Made by a program: the position numbers and the translations under genes. From Calothrix sp. HK-06 (GTDB lineage Bacteria > Cyanobacteriota > Cyanobacteriia > Cyanobacteriales > Nostocaceae), in assembly GCF_001904745.1 (NCBI RefSeq), contig NZ_MRCD01000032.1:1-64000 (forward strand): a stretch of DNA of 64,000 nt, given 5' to 3'. The notes beneath the pieces are model-generated. The model saw nothing but the letters and a program-made list of their open reading frames with translations, ran no database searches and was not told where the DNA came from. This document shows, one piece after another, positions 38,101 to 47,667 of this stretch; the stretch's first letter is position 1; each line of letters begins with the position of its first letter.

Positions 38101-40563
38101 ATGAAAGCTAAACTTAGTTCGGGAGAACCTGAGATATCGGCAGAAATAATTTTGGATAGTAAAACAATATTTTTCTGTAATCCGAATCCGAAAATTGAAG
38201 TCAACTATCAACTACAAAGTTTAACTTTTGAATTAGATAGTAATTGTCATTATTTAGGAAGAGAACGAAGACAAGACTCAAATGGCACCTTCAAAGTTCC
38301 TGATGATTGGACAATATTCAGTCGCTACCAAGCTTGTTTTCGCAAAATTGGAGATAATTACTATATTTATGATGGAGATGGAGAAATCAATAGCAAAAAT
38401 GGTTTATTCATTAACGAGCAATTGATTACGCCTATAGAAGGATATTGCTTAAAAGATGGAGACGAAATTAAAGTAGGTCAAAATCCGCTCTTCTTAGCCA
38501 CAATTGTATATATAAATCCGAAAACTCCTGTGGCGGCGCCTCCAAAACAACGCTCTATATACCTTGATAAAAAAACCGTAATTCTAGGACGTAACCATAA
38601 TGCTGATTTTGAATTAGATGCCCCTACTGTATCTCGGCGCCATGCTGTAATTAATACAGATGCTCAAGGACGATACATTCTGCGTGATTATAGTGCCAAT
38701 GGAGTTTTTATTAATAGACAGAAAGTATTAGGAACATCTGTATTGTCTCCAGGCGATATGATTCAAATTGGTCCTTATAGCCTTGTATTACAAGGTAATG
38801 AGCTAGTATTAGTAGACCAAGGTGACAATATTCGTCTTGATGCTCGAAATCTTGTACAGGTAGTATCAACTAAAAACAAGCAAAAACGTAGACTACTAGA
38901 TGATATTTCTTTGGCAATTGAACCCGGACAATTAGTAGCGTTAGTTGGAGGAAGTGGAGCGGGTAAATCTACATTGATGAAATCACTATTAGGAATTGAA
39001 TCGCTTACAGAAGGAGTTGTTTATTTAAATGGAGATGATTTAAAGAGAAACTTTAATATTTATCGAAATTTAATAGGTTATGTACCTCAACATGATATTG
39101 TGCATACAAACCTTACAGTTAAAGAAATTCTTTATTATGCTGCTAAACTAAGACTTTCCCCAGATATTAACGTAGAAACAGTTATTGAAAAAACTCTTAA
39201 GCAAGTTGAATTATCTGAACACCAAAATACTTTAGCTAAAAACTTAAGCGGTGGACAGTTAAAGCGAGTAAGCATTGCTGTAGAACTACTTGCAGACCCA
39301 AAATTATTCTTTCTCGACGAACCAACTTCTGGACTAGACCCAGGACTGGATAAAGAGATGATGCAGTTATTGAGAGGGTTAGCTAATTCTGGACGAACAA
39401 TAATTCTCGTTACTCATGCAACAACTAATATAAATTTGTGTGACCGACTTGTATTTTTAGGCGCCGGAGGTAAGCTGTGCTATTATGGTACTCCAAGTAA
39501 AGCAATTGACTTTTTCCAAATTGATAGTGAAGATTTTGCAGATATTTACATTAAGCTAAAATCTAAGTATAATGTTGTTGAAGAAGCAGAAAGATATAGC
39601 CAGTCTGAGTATAAGCGAGAATTTGTTGATAATAAATTAAGAGAATTTAATCAAGAACAATATCAACCTCCTCAACAAGCTAATTATTCTTTATTACAAC
39701 AACTATCTATTCTAATTCAACGTTATGTAAAGTTAATCAGTCGTGACACAGTTAATTTAGCCTTAGTATTATTTACTGCACCTATTGCTATAGCTTTAAT
39801 AACCTTAGCTATTCAAGGTAAAAGTCCTTTAGTTGGACAACCAGATTATGAGCGCGCGTCTTTAGCTAGAACAGTTCTATTTATCTTTACTTGTGCTTCA
39901 ATGTGGATAGGACTTGCAAGCTCACTTCAAGAAATCGTCAAAGAATCTGCTATTTATTTGCGAGAAAGGTTAGTAAACTTAAGTTTACTTTCATATTTAG
40001 GTTCTAAAATATTAACTCTAGGAGGATTAGGTGTAATACAAAGTTTCTTAATCTCAATTATTATCCTCATCGGTTTTGAAAGTCCAGCACCTAAATTAAT
40101 TATCAGTTATATTTACCCTGAAGACAACCCTTTTATATCCATACCTTGGTTTTTAGGTGTTTTCATAACTACTTTTCTAAGTATACTGGCTTCTGTAAGT
40201 TTAGGATTAATGGTATCTGCAAGTGTTAAAAACAACACTCAAGCTAATAGTGCCTTACCTATTTTACTATTACCGCAAATTATTTTTTCTGGCGTATTAT
40301 TCAATATAGATAAAATACAAGTAGGTAAATATCTGTCTTGGTTAATGTTAAGTCGCTGGTCAGTTGGCGCCTATGGCATATTAGCAAGAATAAATTTACT
40401 TGTACCCGGTCATAGTCAGGAAAATACACCAATTAAAGAATCTCCAATGTACGACTCCGACCTAAAAAACCTTGCTTTAAATTGGAGTATTTTAGTTTTA
40501 TACACAGTCATTTATCTAGCAATAACCCTTTGGTTACAAAAACAAAAAGATGTTGTTAAATAA
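38101..40563 (+). CDS. FHA-domain ABC transporter (ABCG-like, ATPase plus ABC2 membrane domain)
   Basis: An 820-residue fusion. Two forkhead-associated domains come first: about 50-140 (YLGRERRQDSNG) and about 160-235 (VILGRNHNADFELDAPTVSR, then the RRHAVI and NGVFIN signatures). The ATPase (about 255-480) has GGSGAGKST, NLSGGQLKRVS and KLFFLDEP. The C-terminal ABC2-type membrane domain (from about 555) has six hydrophobic segments. FHA domains bind phosphothreonine, so a Ser/Thr kinase may control it; none is in the window. The order ATPase-then-membrane is that of ABCG lipid exporters. It follows the SyrD-type exporter on the same strand after a 194-base gap containing a dispersed repeat, so the locus has two different exporters. 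Confidence 0.93.
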   Translation: MKAKLSSGEPEISAEIILDSKTIFFCNPNPKIEVNYQLQSLTFELDSNCHYLGRERRQDSNGTFKVPDDWTIFSRYQACFRKIGDNYYIYDGDGEINSKNGLFINEQLITPIEGYCLKDGDEIKVGQNPLFLATIVYINPKTPVAAPPKQRSIYLDKKTVILGRNHNADFELDAPTVSRRHAVINTDAQGRYILRDYSANGVFINRQKVLGTSVLSPGDMIQIGPYSLVLQGNELVLVDQGDNIRLDARNLVQVVSTKNKQKRRLLDDISLAIEPGQLVALVGGSGAGKSTLMKSLLGIESLTEGVVYLNGDDLKRNFNIYRNLIGYVPQHDIVHTNLTVKEILYYAAKLRLSPDINVETVIEKTLKQVELSEHQNTLAKNLSGGQLKRVSIAVELLADPKLFFLDEPTSGLDPGLDKEMMQLLRGLANSGRTIILVTHATTNINLCDRLVFLGAGGKLCYYGTPSKAIDFFQIDSEDFADIYIKLKSKYNVVEEAERYSQSEYKREFVDNKLREFNQEQYQPPQQANYSLLQQLSILIQRYVKLISRDTVNLALVLFTAPIAIALITLAIQGKSPLVGQPDYERASLARTVLFIFTCASMWIGLASSLQEIVKESAIYLRERLVNLSLLSYLGSKILTLGGLGVIQSFLISIIILIGFESPAPKLIISYIYPEDNPFISIPWFLGVFITTFLSILASVSLGLMVSASVKNNTQANSALPILLLPQIIFSGVLFNIDKIQVGKYLSWLMLSRWSVGAYGILARINLLVPGHSQENTPIKESPMYDSDLKNLALNWSILVLYTVIYLAITLWLQKQKDVVK

Positions 40564-40570
40564 TATAATA

Positions 40571-40680
40571 ATCCCCCCTAACCCCCCTTAATAAGGGGAG
40601 AACAAGAACGGTCGCAGTTCTCTTAATAAGGGAAACATAAGCAACTCAAAGCCCCCCTTATTAAGGAGGGTTGGGGGATA
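40571..40680. repeat. large inverted repeat, possible terminator or MITE
   Basis: Left arm ATCCCCCCTAACCCCCCTTA with ATAAGGGG (40571-40598), and a complementary right arm (40651-40680, CCCCCCTTATTAAGGAGGGT onward), around about 50 bases. It follows the FHA transporter stop by a few bases. It belongs to the CCCCCTAACCCCCC repeats common in these genomes. The gap to 40873 holds nothing else recognisable. Confidence 0.65.
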
Positions 40681-40873
40681 AATTCGCCAATAAAACTCTT
40701 AACCGAGCGGTATTGGGTTAGGGGGGATCAATTTGCAACAAATAGATATTTAGTTTTACATTTCTATAATTTTTTGATATTAAATATCTGAAAAAAATCA
40801 GAAAATTCAAAACTTATAGTGAATATATAACTAAATAAACTCGTAAAAATAAAACAACAAGTAGGAAAGTAAA

Positions 40874-41644
40874 ATGAAAAATAACAAACGCATTAGACCA
40901 ATTGCTTTATTACCATTACTAATATCTATTGGTATAAATGCTTCTATAACAGCTTGCTCCACTCAAAATACAGCAACGACTCAAACATCAGAATCACGAG
41001 AAGCTCCAAAAGGTGGAAATACCCCAGCTAGAGCATTACTTAGAGTTCGGGGACAATCAAATAGTGACCCACTAACTTTGCTTACCAGCGAGCAAGTTAG
41101 ACAGGAACTCAATTTAACAGATGACCAAGTAAGCAAATTAAAGCAAGTCAACACAGATTTGCGCGCTTCTATGGACAAATTAACATCTGGAGTAGACCCA
41201 GCAAAGCTTAGTGATGCAGATAAAAAGCAAAAACAGCAAGAAGTAGATTTAGTGAACCAAAATGTTCGCCAACAACTTACAAGCATTTTAAAACCCGAAC
41301 AAATTACTCGCTCCAAGCAGATATTCCTGCAACTTTATGGTTATGGAGTTTTAACTCAACAGGATTTTAAATCCGACCTGAAACTTACATCAGAGCAAGA
41401 CAGTAAAATGCAACAATTAGGCAAAGAATTATTTGCCAAAGTTCAGCAAAATTGGGACATTCCTAAAGGTAGCCAAGAAGAACAAAACAAAATTCTTGCC
41501 AATAACACCGAAAAAGTAGAACAACTTGTAGAAGATAGCAACAAGCAAGCTGTACAACTGCTTACACCAGAGCAACAAACAAGTTTAGACAAGCTCAAAG
41601 GTAAAGAGTTTAAACTCGATACCAGTAAACTCAAACGAGCTTAA
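40874..41644 (+). CDS. Spy/CpxP-like lipoprotein
   Basis: A 256-residue lipoprotein (signal MKNNKRIRPIALLPLLISIG onward; lipobox SITAC at about residue 28). The mature part is mostly charged helix. It contains LTSEQVRQELNLTDDQVSKL, a second helical unit (LTSEQDSKMQQLGKEL) and LLTPEQQTSLDKLKG, which resemble the LTxxQ-type helices of Spy/CpxP envelope chaperones. Such proteins hold unfolded proteins in the periplasm or sense envelope stress. AGGAAAG precedes the ATG. It ends a co-directional run from the desaturase, but a 310-base gap with an inverted repeat separates it from the transporters, so it may have its own promoter. Confidence 0.8.
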   Translation: MKNNKRIRPIALLPLLISIGINASITACSTQNTATTQTSESREAPKGGNTPARALLRVRGQSNSDPLTLLTSEQVRQELNLTDDQVSKLKQVNTDLRASMDKLTSGVDPAKLSDADKKQKQQEVDLVNQNVRQQLTSILKPEQITRSKQIFLQLYGYGVLTQQDFKSDLKLTSEQDSKMQQLGKELFAKVQQNWDIPKGSQEEQNKILANNTEKVEQLVEDSNKQAVQLLTPEQQTSLDKLKGKEFKLDTSKLKRA

Positions 41645-41795
41645 TCTTACTTTAGGTGGGCAGTACCCACCTTACATAAAAATGCATAAGTTATAAAAGC
41701 CAAGAAATAGATTCAATATAGAACAGAAAAACAACTTGTTTATGCAAGAAATGTTTTGTATATAGATATATTTTTTTAACTAACAGGAGACAACA

Positions 41796-41957
41796 ATGAC
41801 AGAAGCATCATTCATTACAACCAATAAATTACCATTACAACCAGAGCATCAAATCAAATATCTACAATTACAATCTGAAATAGAATCATTATTACAACAA
41901 TTACTTAAATCTTGCCCAGCACAATTTGAAGCTAATACGCATGTTAAAGTTTTTTAA
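41796..41957 (+). CDS. small protein, 53 residues, unassigned
   Basis: A complete short frame starting MTEASFITTNKLPLQPEHQI and ending ANTHVKVF, with the ribosome site AGGAGA seven bases before the ATG. Residues 20-42 (KYLQLQSEIESLLQQLLKSC) are an amphipathic helix rich in Leu/Gln, with a single cysteine. There is no signal peptide. It lies downstream of the polyketide and exporter locus on the same strand, so it could belong to it. The good ribosome site and regular heptad pattern favour a real gene; the function is unknown. Confidence 0.55.
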   Translation: MTEASFITTNKLPLQPEHQIKYLQLQSEIESLLQQLLKSCPAQFEANTHVKVF

Positions 41958-42161
41958 CTGTAGAATTACCTTAGTACTTTCCACTAGCTTTCTTGAATTC
42001 AATAGCATCTGTCTTAATATCTACTGCTTGTGTCATTAAGTACATATGAATATTATAAAGGCGCCTCAGACTGAAAAATTAAGCAGTATAAATACATAGC
42101 TGTTGTTACATGGCACCGTGGTAATATAAGATGATATCACTGCACAGGCGAGATGCCTATG

Positions 42162-44801
42162 CTACAAGACTGGTAAATTATTGATTTGTAGTAAATCTAA
42201 TCCTTGTTTAAATATTTCATCAATTGGTAGCATTTTACCATCTTGTGTCATAAACTTATGGTCTGAAGTTGCCCTAATAACGGCGCCATTTTCTAATTCA
42301 TATTCAAACACTTCTTGGCACCCACGGTTATGCCATTGAGCGATAGGTTGTGTATAAACAATTCCATGACTATCAACGGTAAACACAGAACAATCAATTT
42401 CTTTCTCTACAATTTCACCTATTTTTAAAAACCCATATTCTACAGTTAATATTTCCGTATCATAACTCAAGCAATATTCAGCAAATTTCAACATGTCTGC
42501 AAATAGCTTTTCAGCTACTTGCTTTTTAACGCCGTTCATTGTTGAACCATCAATGAACTTTTCGCGCTGTTTTTGCATTTCAGAAACTTTCTTTTTACCC
42601 ATTGCGCGACGCAGTAAGTCTGCTTGACCTAGCGTATATCCTGCCATGTCTTGGGCAATTTTCATGATTTGTTCTTGGTATACCATAATACCGTAAGTTT
42701 CATCAAGAATTGGTTCTAAAACCTCACTTTCGTAATCTATTTCTTCACGTCCATGTTTACGGTCGATAAAGTGAGGAATTAAGCCTGCGTCTAATGGTCC
42801 AGGTCTATATAATGCCAAGATAGATGAAATATCTTCTATATTAGATGGTTTTAAATCGCGTACTATTTGCTTCATCCCAGATGATTCTAGCTGAAAAATT
42901 CCTTCTAGCTCACCTGACTCCAATAATTCAAACGTTTTTTTAACGTCATTAGGTAATCTGGCATTTTCTCCACCTTTGGCAAGTATTCTTTGAGCTTTAC
43001 GTTCTAAACTGGTAATCTCATATGGGTCAAGCTTACAGTTATGATTTTGCTGTATCAAGTCGAGAGCGTTTTGAATCATGGTAAGATTCTTCAACCCTAA
43101 AAAGTCCATCTTCAATAACCCAATCGAATCTAAGTCTTCCATATAATACTGGGTTATTACCGAACCATCGTTGTTACGTTGTAATGGTACAATCTCATCT
43201 AACGGTTCGGCAGAAATTACCACACCCGCAGCGTGTACACCAAAGGTTTTGTTTGTTCCTTCAATACGTATTGCCATATCAAGCCAATGCTTGACTCTAG
43301 GGTCATTATCATATCTTTCTTTAAAATCTGGTGATGGGGTATCCTCGGCAATCATTTTTTTGAGGGGTGTTGGTTTACCACGCGATACCGGGATTAATTT
43401 TGCCATTTTATCAGATTCCCCATACGGAATATTTAATACCCTGGCAACGTCTTTTAATACCGACTTTGATGTGAGACGGTTAAAAGTGATAATTTGAGCA
43501 ACTCTCTCGGCGCCATATTTGCTAGTAACATATTCAATAACTGCATCGCGCTTAGAGATACAGAAATCTGTATCGATATCAGGCATTGACTTCCGTTCCG
43601 GATTTAGAAAACGCTCAAATAATAACCCGTGGTGTACAGGGTCAATATTTGTAATCCCCATTGAGAAGGCAACTAATGAACCTGCTGCTGAACCTCTACC
43701 TGGACCCACAGCTATATTGTTATCTCTAGCAAACTTAATATAATCCCAAACAATTAAAAAGTATCCAGAGAATCCCATTTGCTGAATCATTTTTAATTCA
43801 TATTCCATCCGTTCTCTATAAGCAACGTCTAATTCGCTTCTACTTCTACACCGTTGCTTTTCGAGTATTCCCTGCCAAGCAACTTCCTCAACAAACGTAT
43901 CGGTTGTATGTCCTGGTGGAATTGGATAATTAGGAATTCTCGGTTCACCAAGTATGTCGTATTGCTCAACCTTATCAGCTACTTCTTCTGTATTACTTAC
44001 TGCTTCTTGAATAACGTCATCAGATAAATGGTCACGAAATAATTGCCGCATTTCGTCAGCAGACTTTAAATACTCAGTTCCGCTATAGCGCATCCGGTTT
44101 TCTTCGACAATTAATTTACCCGTTTGAATACACAGCAGTGCATCGTGTGCTTCTACGTCAAAACAAGAAATAAAGTGCGAGTCATTCGTTGCAACAATTT
44201 TTATACCAAGCTCGCGCGCAATTTTAACAATTTCAACGTTGACAATTCTATCTTCTTGTGAACCGTGGTCTTGAATTTCTAGGTAAAAATCATCCCCAAA
44301 TACATCTTTATACCATTGTGCGACTTTCCGCGCGGCATCTGGTCTATTACTTAAAATCGCTTGTGGTATTTCTCCACCCAAACAAGCGCTAGTCACTATC
44401 AAATCTTCGCGATACTTCTGTAATAATTCTTTATTTATACAAGGACGTGAAAAAATACCTTTACCCTGTACACCCTCAAGATGCGATATCGATGTTAATT
44501 TAACTAAATTTTTATAACCCTTCGTACTTTTGGCTAAAACTACTTGGTGATACTTCGGGCGCCGCTCCTGTTTCGTGATATCACCGTTAATAATATACAT
44601 CTCATTGCCAATTATCGGCTTGATAGTCTTACCCCGGCAAATCTTAATCAATTCAACCGCACCATACATCACACCGTGGTCGGTCAGGGCAATTGCCTTC
44701 ATCCCTAACTCAATAGCACGGTCTATCAATTCTGGCAACTGACTGGCGCCGTCTAACAAGCTGTAATCACTATGAATGTGTAGAGGTACGAAAGAAGTCA
44801 T
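42162..44801 (-). CDS. dnaE: DNA polymerase III alpha subunit, N-terminal half with split-intein N-fragment
   Basis: The replicative polymerase N-half, made as a precursor that must splice in trans with a second gene product. The start is [20 protein letters not shown] at 44801; an upstream in-frame extension is not homologous. The 879-residue product has the PHP domain (HIHSDYS and LTDHGVMYG), the polymerase core with [19 protein letters not shown] and catalytic MPDIDTDF, and [13 protein letters not shown]. The extein ends KFAEY and intein residue C777 begins [20 protein letters not shown]. The partner dnaE-C gene, with the intein C-fragment, is not in this window. This gene split is characteristic of many cyanobacteria. 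Confidence 0.97.
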   Translation of the reverse strand: MTSFVPLHIHSDYSLLDGASQLPELIDRAIELGMKAIALTDHGVMYGAVELIKICRGKTIKPIIGNEMYIINGDITKQERRPKYHQVVLAKSTKGYKNLVKLTSISHLEGVQGKGIFSRPCINKELLQKYREDLIVTSACLGGEIPQAILSNRPDAARKVAQWYKDVFGDDFYLEIQDHGSQEDRIVNVEIVKIARELGIKIVATNDSHFISCFDVEAHDALLCIQTGKLIVEENRMRYSGTEYLKSADEMRQLFRDHLSDDVIQEAVSNTEEVADKVEQYDILGEPRIPNYPIPPGHTTDTFVEEVAWQGILEKQRCRSRSELDVAYRERMEYELKMIQQMGFSGYFLIVWDYIKFARDNNIAVGPGRGSAAGSLVAFSMGITNIDPVHHGLLFERFLNPERKSMPDIDTDFCISKRDAVIEYVTSKYGAERVAQIITFNRLTSKSVLKDVARVLNIPYGESDKMAKLIPVSRGKPTPLKKMIAEDTPSPDFKERYDNDPRVKHWLDMAIRIEGTNKTFGVHAAGVVISAEPLDEIVPLQRNNDGSVITQYYMEDLDSIGLLKMDFLGLKNLTMIQNALDLIQQNHNCKLDPYEITSLERKAQRILAKGGENARLPNDVKKTFELLESGELEGIFQLESSGMKQIVRDLKPSNIEDISSILALYRPGPLDAGLIPHFIDRKHGREEIDYESEVLEPILDETYGIMVYQEQIMKIAQDMAGYTLGQADLLRRAMGKKKVSEMQKQREKFIDGSTMNGVKKQVAEKLFADMLKFAEYCLSYDTEILTVEYGFLKIGEIVEKEIDCSVFTVDSHGIVYTQPIAQWHNRGCQEVFEYELENGAVIRATSDHKFMTQDGKMLPIDEIFKQGLDLLQINNLPVL
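42165..42473 (-). other. DnaE split intein, N-fragment (103 codons)
   Basis: The 3' end of dnaE-N encodes the intein half. Block A starts at Cys1 ([14 protein letters not shown]). Block B is seen as [17 protein letters not shown] with the conserved T-x-x-H (TSDH). The end [20 protein letters not shown] is close to the well-studied Nostoc DnaE intein. The required catalytic cysteine, threonine and histidine are present, so trans-splicing should work if the C-fragment exists elsewhere. Confidence 0.97.
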
Positions 44802-45134
44802 AGCAATAAAATAATAATCAATAACAGTAGCGCTCCATCGTATCACGTCGGGCGCCAGGTTATCTATTATATGCTCGTGCGCGATTCGGTTCAATTACTG
44901 TAATTAAACAACACACTCCAACATCACTGAGTTATTATTTTAACATTTGACAAGAAGGAAGTTTGAAAATACAGCTAAGTAAAATTCCTGTACTAGCTGC
45001 ATAGTCAATGTAGAGACGTTACATCTAATATCATATCCGGCTGATTACCCATAATTACCATACATATTACGTAGAGACGCGATGTTCCTCGCGTCTCTAC
45101 AACGATTTTATTATGGTTACGCTCCCGGACATAA
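44802..45134. other. gap with GTAGAGACG palindromes
   Basis: No gene. A half copy of the GTAGAGACG family begins at 45010. A full one, with arms GTAGAGACGCGA and TCGCGTCTCTAC, lies at 45073-45102. The dnaE promoter region is at the left end. Nothing else was recognised. Confidence 0.6.
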
Positions 45135-45500
45135 TATCAGGGGTTAGTTCCTTTAAATGTAGATATTATAGATGTCGCACGTCTGGTAGACGAAAATGTT
45201 TGCGCGCGTACTGCAAAAAGTAGCTTTACAGCTATAGGACGTGGTGGTATAGCTCCCTCACCAGATAATCCCGCAGTTAGTAATTCTTCTTGGGAAGATT
45301 GGCGCCTGTCGCAAGTATCACAACAAAAGCCCATGAGTGGAACAACCCAGAATACTCCTATATCTTCTACTACCTCACCTGTTGCTAACCAAATTGTTGA
45401 AATGCAGGGATGGGTGATTGATTCTGATGGTACTGTTATATTGACTGCTGCGGCGCCTGCTAGTTTACCCGATGGTGTATTATCTCGGTGCCATATATGA
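45135..45500 (+). pseudogene. C-terminal fragment of a two-partner-secretion exoprotein
   Basis: The open frame reads DIIDVARLVDENVCARTAKS, SSFTAIGRGGIAPSPDNPAV, SSWEDWRL and EMQGWVIDSDGTVILTAAAP, then stops. This is the conserved C-terminal block of cyanobacterial filamentous-haemagglutinin-like exoproteins (the TpsA partners of ShlB-type channels), including the usual cysteine in DENVCARTA. All upstream parts (secretion domain and repeats) are missing, and no start codon serves it. Confidence 0.75.
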
Positions 45501-45600
45501 TTTGTCGATAGCTTCTACGCTCTCTGGCGCTCTAGCTCAAAATTTTCTGCGGCTCCGTGGTAATAAAAATTATCACCACGATGAATTAACACGTCTGTGA

Positions 45601-45831
45601 AATTGGAAAATATTTCTACCTCAGCGCTCGCCGAGTGATACATTACGGGTGCGAGACAGTGTGACGACTCCGTTTTTAGCTACTTCAGGTGGTAATCTCA
45701 CAATTGAGGCAAATCAAGGAATTGATATTTTATCGCTGAACCATCCAACACAGGCGCCGTTTGTGAGTGGTGGAAATTTAAGCTTAATCACAGTATGTTG
45801 TTCCAGAAACTCGACAGGCGCCAATTCGTGA
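45601..45831 (+). pseudogene. internal fragment of a haemagglutinin-like exoprotein
   Basis: The frame reads SPSDTLRVRDSVTTPFLATS, GGNLTIEANQGIDILSLNHP and APFVSGGNLSLIT, and then loses similarity. This beta-helical block belongs upstream of the C-terminal block in intact proteins, yet here it lies downstream of it. The two fragments therefore come from rearranged or from two different genes. The end near 45831 runs into unrelated sequence. Confidence 0.65.
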
Positions 45832-45895
45832 AGGAGAAATGCGAAGCGTGGAGCAGATGGTGTTGATGAATTGACAAATTCGGCAATGGCGGTGC

Positions 45896-46210
45896 CTACA
45901 CTTTTATTCGCTCAGATGTTTGAGGATTTTTAATAAGCGAAATACAGGTATCTTTAAGTAAAGCAGGTAATGAAGCCTCTGATATTATTCCAACACTAAA
46001 TACAAACTCTTCTTTATTGGGAATATGTCGTAAGAATTTAAAATTTGTAATTGCATCCTGAAAAACATCTATTTGGTCAGTTGTTATATTACCTTGATAA
46101 TTAGTATGAAAAGCAGCCGCCAAAAAGAATTCTTTATCTGTTTCACCTTTTTTAACTATTTTATTCCGAATAAATTCCGGACATGCAGGATGATTTGTAA
46201 TTCTACGCTG
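45896..46210 (-). pseudogene. fragment of an unassigned protein
   Basis: An open stretch of 104 codons without a start. It reads TNHPACPEFIRNKIVKKGET, DKEFFLAAAFHTNYQGNITT, and VFSVGIISEASLPALLKDTC to a stop. The composition and helical pattern look like real protein. I recognise no family. No ATG is available before an upstream stop at 46211, so the 5' end is probably lost. Confidence 0.4.
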
Positions 46211-46384
46211 TCATCATTATTTTTCACCTAAAATGAGTGCTTCAACTACTGTGTTTCAACAGCGCAAGATAATTTAAATTTCAGGCTAAAGGGGAAAAGA
46301 AAAGGATATTTTCCCCTAGTTAAGGATTATTTATATACGTGCTACAACTAAAATAAAAATATTGCACCCGTAATAATACCTGTA

Positions 46385-46555
46385 TTAATATTGTCCTTTG
46401 GCATCGCAGTGTTTTTCCCAGCATCGCTGCAACAGTTCAACTCGGTAAACGTAAGCAAAACGTTTAGGATTGAGTATAGGAGATTTTTCACCAAGCAAGG
46501 GCTGGTTGAGATACTGCCAAAGTGGGAATCTTAAGCTGGTTTGTTCTGGAGTCAT
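46385..46555 (-). CDS. small conserved-looking protein, 56 residues
   Basis: A complete short frame, MTPEQTSLRFPLWQYLNQPL through RVELLQRCWEKHCDAKGQY. It is rich in aromatic and basic residues and resembles a class of short cyanobacterial proteins (LPLWQYL...NPKRF), but I cannot name a function. The surrounding gap (46211-46999) has no larger gene. The ordinary codon use and compact frame favour a real gene. Confidence 0.45.
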   Translation of the reverse strand: MTPEQTSLRFPLWQYLNQPLLGEKSPILNPKRFAYVYRVELLQRCWEKHCDAKGQY

Positions 46556-46999
46556 ATCAAAAGCAAGCAGAGTGGTTATAAACTGTTATTACAGTGTTCG
46601 ATTTGTAATTATGAATACCGACCACTGAATATACAAGTCAAAGATTACACATTTTGCCTATGATTGTCTCTGTGGCAATTGCGGAATATTTAAATTTATA
46701 CGTAGAGACTGTACATCTATGGAGACTAAACATGTAACGTCTCTACACCGTGGTTGGTGTAAACAAACCTGAAATATTCAAGAAACATCAAATTATCTCA
46801 ACAAGCCGCCTTACGATAGTACACAATCACACGTAAACACCAGTTCCTAACATCTGGCAGATGAATAATGGTTCTTATGTACTAAACAGCTTTAACACTT
46901 TTACTTTCTAATTTTGAAAACAATCGGCGGCCGTATCTTCTTGTTTCGCGCGCTGTAGAATACTTAGCTGGGACATAGTATTTATAATCAAAATGTAAA
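46556..46999. other. gap with one degenerate palindrome
   Basis: No gene is seen. A member of the GTAGAGAC family with a long loop occupies 46702-46746 (arms GTAGAGAC and GTCTCTAC). Confidence 0.5.
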
Positions 47000-47262
47000 A
47001 ATGTTTACTCTATTAATATTATTCCCACCGTCGGTCGAGTTTATGACCAAACCTTTGTCGCAGAACTATCTTCTGAAGAAGTCAAACAATATAAAGACCG
47101 ATGGGGAGGTGACTATACCGCAAAAGTTAGTGACGGGTGTAACGACAAAGCATACCAAGGAAGATGGAGAAACCTATTGGTAACCAAATTCCCTTTATCA
47201 ACACAACTTGGCGTGAAGAAAACGGTAAAGTAAACTGCTACGTTCGACACGCTGCAAAGTAA
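47000..47262 (+). pseudogene. possible frameshifted small gene, unassigned
   Basis: One frame reads NVYSINIIPTVGRVYDQTFV, AELSSEEVKQYKDRWGGDYT, AKVSDGCNDKAYQGRW. A second frame from 47164 continues EKPIGNQIPFINTTWREENG and KVNCYVRHAAK to a stop. Both halves look protein-like and meet near 47160. No start codon suits the first half. I recognise no family. It may be a decayed small gene, or two chance frames. Confidence 0.35.
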
Positions 47263-47379
47263 ACTTGTACCAATCTCATCAAACCTATCAATAATAGCCG
47301 AATATATAAAACGTCTAAATTGTCGCATTTAGACGTTTTCTTTGTTTGTATAAAATCAGCGTGGCGCCTTCTTGTTTAT

Positions 47380-47583
47380 TTACTGAACTGAGATGGAACG
47401 TATAAGTATGCTAATCACTTCACCTGGATTAGTACTAGGTAAGAGTGGACTCCAATCACCGACTGGTGCATATCCGAGTTGATGTAAGACTTTAATGGTG
47501 CTTGCAACTGCACGTCGTGAACCGATGAGCGTATGCCTAATTTGCTCATGAGATGGCACCGGAGTACTAGTAGGTGAAGGCAT
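47380..47583 (-). CDS. small conserved cyanobacterial protein, 67 residues
   Basis: I take the ATG at 47583, giving MPSPTSTPVPSHEQIRHTLI through NPGEVISILIRSISVQ. The block SHEQIRHTLIGSRRAV followed by LHQLGYAPVGDWSPLLPS is a pattern I associate with small conserved cyanobacterial proteins of unknown function. A longer in-frame start would read through the dispersed repeat at 47634 and is unlikely. It follows flv1 on the same strand after an 84-base gap containing a hairpin. Confidence 0.6.
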   Translation of the reverse strand: MPSPTSTPVPSHEQIRHTLIGSRRAVASTIKVLHQLGYAPVGDWSPLLPSTNPGEVISILIRSISVQ

Positions 47584-47633
47584 ATCTAAAGCACTCTTGT
47601 CAGTATCGATAAAACCTTTGACAGTACATGTAT

Positions 47634-47661
47634 TGCACAGCCTTCCCAGGCTGTGCCACAA
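47634..47661. terminator. hairpin after flv1 (TGCACAGCC family)
   Basis: TTGCACAGCCTT and AGGCTGTGCCACAA pair around CCC, just past the flv1 stop. It is a member of the dispersed TGTGGCACAGGC family and is well placed to end the flv3-flv1 transcript, though no T-run follows. Confidence 0.5.
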
Positions 47662-47667
47662 ATCAAC

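Noticed and set aside
44802-44894. 31-residue extension of DnaE
   Set aside because: The PHP domain starts at [14 protein letters not shown] in the family; the extension has no similarity.
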